The notes under the pieces: generated by a model
Told to the model about the DNA's origin: nothing
The model's database searches: none
What the model saw: only the letters and a program-made list of their open reading frames with translations
Program-made: the position numbers and the translations under genes
In this document: positions 33,173-38,877 of the stretch, piece after piece
Layout: each line of letters opens with the position of its first letter
Position numbering within the stretch: position 1 is the stretch's first letter
Source of the DNA: Deltaproteobacteria bacterium
Lineage (GTDB): Bacteria; Desulfobacterota; Syntrophobacteria; BM002
Assembly: GCA_022340515.1 (NCBI GenBank)
Contig: JAJDNT010000086.1
Location: 1 to 38,877, forward strand
Length of the DNA stretch: 38,877 nucleotides
Direction of reading: 5' to 3'

Positions 33173-33874
33173 GTGCGCAAGACACACCTTAACCTCTCTA
33201 TGCCCCAGCTAGATCAAGAAAAGCTACACACTGCGGCTGCAGACTTCCTCTATCTCCTGGACCGAAACTACCCCCGCAGTGCTTGCCTTCAACTGGTTGG
33301 CAATCGGTACGACCTCGATGCACTGCACCGCCAAGTCTTACATCGAGGCGTTTTTGCCCGCGAGGAGGCTGGAAAGCGACGTGACCGTCTGGTGGCAGTT
33401 GAACGGTTAGGGGACTTCAATCTCTTGGTGGATGGCCACAATGTTTTGATTACCGTGGAGAGTGGCCTAGGAGGCCGATTACTAATTGCTGCCAACGACG
33501 GGGTGATTCGAGATGTTGCTGGAGTTTCCCACCGTTACCGAATCTCAACCCTGACACATGAGGCCATAGACACTATTTTGCAAATCCTGCAAAAATATCC
33601 ACCCAAAGAAACTCTATTCTTCTTAGATGAACCTATCCGCCAAAGCGGTGAACTAGCGGCTGCACTCCGTTCTGCCTTGAGAAGTTGGAATTTGTCGGGG
33701 GATGCCCAAGCTCTCAAGGTACCAGAAATCCGGCTCATAGGTGGAGAGGGAGTTGTAGCTAGCAGCGATTCTGCCGTGCTTGATGAGGCCCAGCGAGGTT
33801 TTGATCTTGCGGCGGCAGCTATCAAATCCCTGCCTCAAGGGATTGATCTCATTGACTTTACTCGGCTGGGCTAA
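33173..33874 (+). CDS. DUF434-family protein (COG2454)
   Basis: 233 residues from GTG 33173; ATG 33200 is the alternative. The N-terminal part 'AAADFLYLLDRNYPRSACLQLVGNRYDL' followed by 'LHRGVF' is the DUF434 signature. The second part 'LLVDGHNVLITVESGLGGRLLIAANDGVIRDVAG' and 'FFLDEPIRQSGELAAAL' matches the usual C-terminal extension. The VDGHNVL strand with later acidic residues recalls NYN/PIN-type nuclease folds, but no activity is established to my knowledge. Homologues are common in archaea and Desulfobacterota. Confidence 0.75.
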   Translation: MRKTHLNLSMPQLDQEKLHTAAADFLYLLDRNYPRSACLQLVGNRYDLDALHRQVLHRGVFAREEAGKRRDRLVAVERLGDFNLLVDGHNVLITVESGLGGRLLIAANDGVIRDVAGVSHRYRISTLTHEAIDTILQILQKYPPKETLFFLDEPIRQSGELAAALRSALRSWNLSGDAQALKVPEIRLIGGEGVVASSDSAVLDEAQRGFDLAAAAIKSLPQGIDLIDFTRLG

Positions 33875-33946
33875 ATCGCATCGCCCTAAGCGCTATGCTC
33901 TATGGGGTAAGACAACCCCTGAGTATAGGAGAAAGCAAACAGTCCA

Positions 33947-34627
33947 ATGATCAAGCTCGATTCGGTTACCAAGACCTACACCCTGGGCCAGCAGCGAATA
34001 GTTGCAGTGAATGATGTTTCACTCACCATCGAGGCGGGAGAATTTGTTGCAATTATGGGTAAAAGTGGCTGTGGAAAGACCACTTTGCTTGGCTTGATCG
34101 GTGGGCTCGACCGTCCAGACAGGGGCCACATTTGGGTAGACGGAGAGGATATTACCCAACTGCCCGACCTCAAACTCACCCGTTATCGCCGAGACCAGGT
34201 GGGCATAGTTTTCCAGTTCTTCAACTTGATTCCCATTTTGACCGTCTCAGAGAACGTGGCTCTACCCTATACGCTTCAGGGGCGACCGGAGAGGGAGGTT
34301 GAGGCTCGGGTGCAAGAGTTGCTCGAGGATGTGGACCTCTGGGAGAGGCGGCATCACTATCCCCACGAAATTTCCGGCGGTGAGATGCAGAGGGTAGCCA
34401 TCGCCAGGGCCCTGGTCAATCGGCCAACTCTTGTTTTGGCAGATGAGCCCACGGGAAATTTGGACTCCCATACAGGAAGTCAGGTCATGGAAGTTATGGC
34501 CGAACTCAGTCAGCGACATGCAACTACTTTTGTCCTAATGACACATAGTAGTGAGGCCGCATCATACGCCAGCAGAAAAATGCTCATGCGAGACGGCAGC
34601 CTCAGCTCCGAAGAGGAATCGACATAG
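33947..34627 (+). CDS. ABC transporter ATP-binding protein, LolD/MacB type
   Basis: 226 residues. Walker [10 protein letters not shown] (38-46), Q-loop Gln90, signature ISGGEMQ (142-148), Walker B LVLADE (162-167) and switch His200 are intact. The sequence is of the LolD/YbbA/AttE group that pairs with FtsX-like permeases. The large permease encoded 123 bases downstream is the obvious partner. Such systems move lipids or lipoproteins, or transmit mechanical force; the substrate is open. Confidence 0.95.
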   Translation: MIKLDSVTKTYTLGQQRIVAVNDVSLTIEAGEFVAIMGKSGCGKTTLLGLIGGLDRPDRGHIWVDGEDITQLPDLKLTRYRRDQVGIVFQFFNLIPILTVSENVALPYTLQGRPEREVEARVQELLEDVDLWERRHHYPHEISGGEMQRVAIARALVNRPTLVLADEPTGNLDSHTGSQVMEVMAELSQRHATTFVLMTHSSEAASYASRKMLMRDGSLSSEEEST

Positions 34628-34750
34628 TTGATCATCTTTTTTCTTATCTCTCACAGAGATCTCTGAGTTCTCTGTGAACTCTAGTGAGTGGAACGAACGG
34701 GCGAGAGATTACCTCATGAGTGAATAAAGAAGAGCTCGCAGAGGGATGGC

Positions 34751-37312
34751 ATGCTGAAGTTGTGGCGTTGGTTTTGTCTCAGACATCTAAGAAGCTATAA
34801 AGGCCGTGCCCTTCTTTGCCTCTTGGGCGTGGCCTTGGGGGTGGCGGTTTTTGTGGGTATAAAAACAGCAGCTTCCAGCGCTTTAATCTCTTTCCAGGAC
34901 ACGGTAACCTCCCTGAGCGGCAAGGCACAACTTCAAGTTGTCGGTCAGGGAAACGGCTTTTCTGAGGAAATCTACACGAAGGTGTCCTCTTTAGAAGAAG
35001 TGCATGCGGCCACACCGGTTTTGGAATTCAATGTCATAGCGACATCCCCGGTGGATGAACCCCTGCTTATGCTGGGAATCGATGTCTTTAGCGACCAAGA
35101 ATTTCGGCAGTACCATTTTGTGGCTTCCAAAGATAAAGATGGAGCTGTCCTATCTTTTCTCACCGAGCCTGGCGCAATTGCCCTTACCGAGAAGTTCGCA
35201 GAGCGCCACGGGCTCACAGTGGGTGACCGCCTGGAAATCCTTTCCGCTTCCCGACGACTGTCTTTCACTCTTCGGGCGTTACTGGAACTGAAAGGTCCGG
35301 CCCGTGCCTTGGAGGGCAACTTGGCCTTGGTGGATATTGCCACTGCCCAGGAGGCCTTCGAACAGGTGGGACGACTGCATCGTATAGATCTGACTTTGGC
35401 TGAAAATGTATCTCCTGAGGAGGTAAGGAAAAAACTGGAAAATCTTCTACCGCCTGATGTGACGGTGGAGCCACCGCAAAAGCGTCTGGGGCGAATAACA
35501 GAGATGATAAAGGCCTACCGCCTCAACCTCCTGGCTCTTAGCCTCATCGCTTTATTCGTTGGGATTTTTTTAATATACAACGCTGTAGCCTTTGCGGTTC
35601 ACAAGAGGAGATATGAAATTGCCATGCTCCGCGTACTTGGAACTCAGAAGTGGCAGATACTTGGGCTTTTTCTGGGTGAGGCTCTACTGGTAGGGTTACT
35701 TGGTGCCTTAATTGGAGTGGGTCTGGGTCTGCTGATGGCGAAGATTGCTCTTCGGGCGATGGCAGAAACGATCAGTGAGCTCTACCTCTTAGTCAGGGCT
35801 GATACCCTCAGCTTTTCTCCCCTGGTAATTTTTCTCGGCGCAGGCGCAGCTTTGGGAGTGGCTTTGCTGGGCGGTCTCTTTCCTTCCCTCGAGGCCAGCC
35901 GAACTCTACCAAGGGAAGCTCTCTATCGAACCGCCCTAGAGAGGCGACTGAAGATGAATATCGGCAGAATCACTCTGGTGGGAGCCCTGCTCTTGGGGGC
36001 GGCCTATTTGTTTAGCCAAATGCAACCAGTCAAGGGACTTCCCCTTTTTGGTTTTGTCGCAGCCTTCTTGATTCTGGCAGGATTTTCCTTTCTTACCCCT
36101 GCTAGCGTTTTGCTGGTAAATCGAGCTCTGGCACCAGGGCTGGCTGGTATCTTTAAAATAGAGGGAAAGATGGCCAGTCGCTATCTCGGCCGATCCCTGA
36201 ATCGCTCCGCGGTTGCCATTGCCTCTTTGATGACAGCCCTCGCCATGCTCATTAGTATCTCCATAATGATCCTTAGTTTTCGGCAAACAGTTAAGGTCTG
36301 GACAGAGCAGATTATTTCCGCAGATCTTTTTATCTCACCAGCCGGCCGGCTAACCGGGCAAAGAGGCAGTCTACCTCCTGCCTTGGTGGAATCCTTGGCG
36401 AAAATTCCCGGACTCGTCGCCATGGAGCGCTTAACTGAAATTCCAATGCGGATAAACGAGGTGCCAGCACTCCTGTTTGTTACGGATTTGGAGGTGAAAG
36501 GAAAGTTGAGCCGTATAATGTTGAGAAGGGGCTCCTCGGAAGATATTCTTCGCCGCTGCAGGGAGCAGGGCCAGGTCACCATCTCTGAGGTTCTATCAAA
36601 TAGGTTGAAGCTTGCAGAAGGAGATCACCTTCAAATGGTTACCCCTGAAGGAATGCAAAGTTTTGACATCGCGGGAGTTTTTTATGACTACCGCACAGAG
36701 GGAGGCATGGTGATCATGGACCGCTCCACCTATGCGAAATACTGGCCGGAGGAGGGGCGGTATAGCTCAGTGGCATTATATCTCAAGCCTGGCTCGAGTC
36801 TGGATGAAACACGAAGCCTAATTCGAGGTCGGCTCAAAAGAAGTGAGGAGGTGTTCATCACGAGTAACAAGGAGCTGCGGCGGGAGATACTTCGCATTTT
36901 TGATCAGACCTTTTCCATTACCTATGCCTTGCAAATAATCGCAATTGTGGTAGCGATTTTCGGCATCGTGAACACCCTGGTACTTCTGGTGATGGAGCGA
37001 GAACGGGATATTGGCGTCCTCAAAGCCGTGGGCGCTACCAACAGGCAAGTTCAGAGAATGACCCTGCTGGAGGCCGGACTAATGGGGTTGATAAGCTTTG
37101 TTTTGGGGGCGGTAAACGGTATTCTTCTGTCATTGCTTCTTATTTTTGTCATAAACAAGCAATCCTTTGGCTGGACTATTCAGTTCAGTGTTCCCGGGGC
37201 TATTTTTGGCAAGACCCTGATCCTGGTTTTGGCTTGTGCTCTGATCGCCGGCATCTTTCCGGCTCGAGCCGCAATTAGTAAGGAAGTTAGTGAGGTCATG
37301 AGACTAGAGTAA
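34751..37312 (+). CDS. FtsX-type ABC permease with two FtsX modules
   Basis: 853 residues. An N-terminal membrane segment (about 17-40) is followed by a periplasmic domain (about 45-250) and three membrane helices (about 255-395, with RRYEIAMLRVLGTQ between), then a central hydrophobic region (400-450). A second copy follows: helix near 485-510, periplasmic domain 515-725, and three C-terminal helices with ERDIGVLKAVGATNRQV. This double-module form resembles YbbP or fused AttF-AttG. It pairs with the ATPase upstream. Ribosome site GAGGG. The gene end is part of a 16-bp inverted repeat. Confidence 0.9.
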   Translation: MLKLWRWFCLRHLRSYKGRALLCLLGVALGVAVFVGIKTAASSALISFQDTVTSLSGKAQLQVVGQGNGFSEEIYTKVSSLEEVHAATPVLEFNVIATSPVDEPLLMLGIDVFSDQEFRQYHFVASKDKDGAVLSFLTEPGAIALTEKFAERHGLTVGDRLEILSASRRLSFTLRALLELKGPARALEGNLALVDIATAQEAFEQVGRLHRIDLTLAENVSPEEVRKKLENLLPPDVTVEPPQKRLGRITEMIKAYRLNLLALSLIALFVGIFLIYNAVAFAVHKRRYEIAMLRVLGTQKWQILGLFLGEALLVGLLGALIGVGLGLLMAKIALRAMAETISELYLLVRADTLSFSPLVIFLGAGAALGVALLGGLFPSLEASRTLPREALYRTALERRLKMNIGRITLVGALLLGAAYLFSQMQPVKGLPLFGFVAAFLILAGFSFLTPASVLLVNRALAPGLAGIFKIEGKMASRYLGRSLNRSAVAIASLMTALAMLISISIMILSFRQTVKVWTEQIISADLFISPAGRLTGQRGSLPPALVESLAKIPGLVAMERLTEIPMRINEVPALLFVTDLEVKGKLSRIMLRRGSSEDILRRCREQGQVTISEVLSNRLKLAEGDHLQMVTPEGMQSFDIAGVFYDYRTEGGMVIMDRSTYAKYWPEEGRYSSVALYLKPGSSLDETRSLIRGRLKRSEEVFITSNKELRREILRIFDQTFSITYALQIIAIVVAIFGIVNTLVLLVMERERDIGVLKAVGATNRQVQRMTLLEAGLMGLISFVLGAVNGILLSLLLIFVINKQSFGWTIQFSVPGAIFGKTLILVLACALIAGIFPARAAISKEVSEVMRLE

Positions 37313-37340
37313 AGTAGTTGACTGCTTTACTCTAGTCTCA
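37299..37340. terminator. 16-bp inverted repeat spanning the permease stop codon
   Basis: The arm 37299-37314 (TGAGACTAGAGTAAAG, containing the stop TAA at 37310-37312) pairs perfectly with 37325-37340 (CTTTACTCTAGTCTCA), loop TAGTTGACTG. No strong T-run follows. It is a stable mRNA 3' hairpin and may act as a terminator. Confidence 0.5.
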
Positions 37341-37410
37341 CTAAAAACTAAGCAGTAGGCAGTTGGCACGACAGGACGATACGGAGACGGGGAGAGAATA
37401 TGGGATGTAG

Positions 37411-37431
37411 GGGCGGGGTTTATCCCCGCCC
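37411..37431. repeat. Dispersed GC palindrome GGGCGGGG-TTTAT-CCCCGCCC
   Basis: A perfect 8-bp stem with loop TTTAT. The same word, with one changed base in the arm, forms the operon terminator at 23074-23098. Here no T-run follows. Confidence 0.55.
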
Positions 37432-37519
37432 GAAATGCCAACTTAAGAGGATTGGTCATACTTTGGATTTTAGAGAAAAGAAAAAACAGGTTTTTAAACT
37501 CTAAGAAGACTATGAGAGG

Positions 37520-38089
37520 TTGGTGAAGTCTTTCAAAGAACAAGCGGTCTGCGAAAAAGGCTGTGCCTCCTGTTGTATAGATGTTGGCAATGTAGGGGCA
37601 ACTACCCTTGAGGGGTTGATTATCCTCGAATACCTGCAAGAGTGGGATCAACAGGCAATTGAGGAGATTAACCGTAGATTAAAAAAGAATCGGAGGGAGA
37701 AGCTCAAAAGCCTTTTAGTCCGTTGTCCGTTCTTGGATGAAGAGGCCAGCTGTCGCATCTATGCGGTGCGCCCCTTTAGTTGTAGAAGGCTTTATTCAGT
37801 CAAAAAATGTGACGGCCAGGGGGCGGTGGTTCATAGAGGGGCCTTTGTATTAGGGCAGAAGGCGGAGAAAAAATTACAGGAGTTGGATCCAGAGGGATGT
37901 TCGGGACATCTTAGCTTCATTCTTCATCTCCTTGAGAAGGAAACATTTCGCCGGGCCTATCTGAAAGGAAATTGGCAGGCGGCAGACTTTCGGGATATTA
38001 TCGAGGGCTATGGATTAGTTGTCCACAGGAGAGGACCCATAGGGGCTAAGCCCTGGAGGCCTACTTTTGGGCCGGCTGAGACTTTATAG
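37520..38089 (+). CDS. YkgJ-family CxxxCxxCC metal-binding protein, probably 5'-interrupted
   Basis: 189 residues from TTG 37520 (or GTG 37523). The cysteine motif CEKGCASCC near the N-terminus, then RCPFLDEEASCRIYAVRPFSCR, is the YkgJ (PF03692) zinc/iron-chelating signature. Upstream in the same frame, 37463-37501 reads LDFREKKKQVFKL, then TAA (37502-37504), then EDYERLVKSFKEQ. The run across the stop looks like a continuous family N-terminus (VFKL-Y-EDYERL expected), so a nonsense change or a sequencing error is likely. If real, only a shortened protein could be made. Function of the family is not known. Confidence 0.7.
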   Translation: MVKSFKEQAVCEKGCASCCIDVGNVGATTLEGLIILEYLQEWDQQAIEEINRRLKKNRREKLKSLLVRCPFLDEEASCRIYAVRPFSCRRLYSVKKCDGQGAVVHRGAFVLGQKAEKKLQELDPEGCSGHLSFILHLLEKETFRRAYLKGNWQAADFRDIIEGYGLVVHRRGPIGAKPWRPTFGPAETL

Positions 38090-38148
38090 TGGATGGCCAC
38101 TGTTAAGCCCTTTGATAATTTCAATATTCTTTATAGCATCATCCTTTC

Positions 38149-38250
38149 CGTCATTCCGGAATCCGGCGGAAGCGGATATCCGGAATCTAGAGAAAGGATA
38201 AAGTCAATTCTCGGATGCCGGATCGCGGTAAGGCCGTGTCCGGTATGACG
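38149..38250. repeat. Short element with CGTCATTCCGGA terminal inverted repeats
   Basis: CGTCATTCCGGA (38149-38160) and TCCGGTATGACG (38239-38250) are inverted with 11 of 12 matches. Internal words GGAATCCGGCGGAAGCGGAT and ATCCGGAATC are typical of the CGTCATTCCGG repeats scattered in many proteobacterial genomes. It lies between the YkgJ gene and the lipocalin gene. Confidence 0.6.
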
Positions 38251-38311
38251 ATTTTCTAAAGCCGAATCTACCCAAACTTCCGACTGTCTGGCAAAAGGGG
38301 AAATACTGGGC

Positions 38312-38877
38312 GTGCTATTTATTGGGAAACGGCAAGGACGTTCTCATAACTTTAGGCGATTCTGTTGGACGCTAGTCTGCTTGGTAGTTGCCATTTTACT
38401 TGTTGATCTCAGGGCAGTCATCCGTTGTCAGGAAAGCGAACGGTTTTTCCGTCGCGCTCTTCCCGGCTACGTCTATCAATTCCCGAAAGACCATGCAGCT
38501 CATCCGGAGTTTCGTACTGAATGGTGGTATTACACTGGACATCTCAGCACGGTAAAAGGGCGCAACTTCGGGTTCCAACTCACCTTTTTTCGCCATTCTC
38601 TCAGACCGGCATCAGTAAAATCTCAATCGCGCTGGGCTCTCCATACCCTCTATTTTGCCCATTTCGCCATAACCGATGAGAAAGATAAAACTCACCACTT
38701 TCGAGAAAAAGTGAGCAGGGGAGCTCTAAATCTGGCCGGGGCTGATCCTAATGTCTATCGTGTGTGGCTGGAGGACTGGGAGATTGGTCTACAAAAAAAG
38801 GAGCATAAACTCAAAGCGGGGAAGGAGGACATGGGCATCGATCTGACTCTGCTGCCGATCAAGCCCGCGGTCATTCA
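38312..38877 (+). CDS. AttH/CrtC-like lipocalin-domain protein (3' end outside window)
   Basis: The frame is open to the window end. GTG 38312 is the likely start, with AAGGGG upstream. Residues 1-20 are basic (GKRQGRSHNFRRF), followed by one hydrophobic segment (CWTLVCLVVAILLVDL), a signal anchor. After it, DHAAHPEFRTEWWYYTGHL and FGFQLTFFRHSL are the conserved opening of the COG5621/AttH family of secreted lipocalin-like proteins, with ALHTLYFAHFAITD and WLEDWEIGL further on. Genes of this family commonly accompany a LolD-type ATPase and FtsX-type permease, both present just upstream. It probably binds a lipophilic ligand in the periplasm; activity is unproven. Confidence 0.8.
   Translation, partial: MLFIGKRQGRSHNFRRFCWTLVCLVVAILLVDLRAVIRCQESERFFRRALPGYVYQFPKDHAAHPEFRTEWWYYTGHLSTVKGRNFGFQLTFFRHSLRPASVKSQSRWALHTLYFAHFAITDEKDKTHHFREKVSRGALNLAGADPNVYRVWLEDWEIGLQKKEHKLKAGKEDMGIDLTLLPIKPAVI

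Overview
The window looks like a piece of chromosome from an anaerobic member of the Desulfobacterota (the old Deltaproteobacteria). I infer this from gene content: Hdr/Mvh-type electron-transfer flavoproteins, an Etf:quinone oxidoreductase of the DsrK/HdrD type, haem-c sensor kinases, and sigma-54 enhancer-binding proteins. No rRNA, tRNA, CRISPR array or transposase gene was recognised. No dsr, apr or other terminal-reductase gene is present, so the respiratory lifestyle cannot be settled from this window.

Layout. (1) 1-5236: the end of a rhodanese gene, a frameshifted remnant of a nucleotidyltransferase, two envelope lipoproteins (LpoB-like and COG3014-like), then on the minus strand a D-threonine-aldolase-family PLP enzyme and a metallo-beta-lactamase-fold hydrolase. 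(2) 5761-7506: a PAS-PAS-AAA+-Fis sigma-54 activator, flanked on both sides by TTGCAAC-type inverted repeats. (3) 7722-23107: a probable single transcription unit. It starts at a good -24/-12 (sigma-54) promoter and ends at a strong hairpin terminator. It encodes a membrane histidine kinase with haem-binding motifs, a receiver-kinase hybrid, a universal stress protein, a stand-alone receiver, an HdrA-GltD fusion, MvhD, an FdhB/FrhB-like iron-sulfur flavoprotein, a tandem HdrA with a complete receiver domain inside it, HdrC and HdrB. (4) 23144-29928: a TetR regulator sitting under its own palindrome, then EtfB, EtfA, a membrane Etf:quinone oxidoreductase and an acyl-CoA ligase, a fatty-acid or acyl-CoA oxidation module. 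(5) 30142-38877: an alpha/beta hydrolase, a nucleoside-recognition (Gate) membrane protein, a CbpA-type J protein, a DUF434 protein, a LolD-type ATPase with a large FtsX-type permease, a YkgJ-family protein with an upstream in-frame stop, and the start of an AttH/CrtC-like lipocalin.

How the genes may work together. The Hdr block encodes three HdrA modules on two polypeptides, plus HdrB, HdrC, MvhD, a GltD/NfnB-like NAD(P)H module and an FdhB-like module. By homology this is a soluble flavin-based electron-bifurcating or confurcating complex. EtfAB and the membrane oxidoreductase would carry electrons from acyl-CoA oxidation to the quinone pool. The most unusual point is that the sensory genes share an operon with the enzyme and one enzyme subunit itself carries an intact NtrC-like receiver domain. 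This suggests that phosphorylation may act directly on the Hdr complex in addition to the sigma-54 transcriptional control.

Many intergenic spaces are filled with short repetitive words (CTATGCTCTATGC, GTAAACGGTGAA, CAACTGAC and relatives). These create false N-terminal extensions of at least one gene and probably two.
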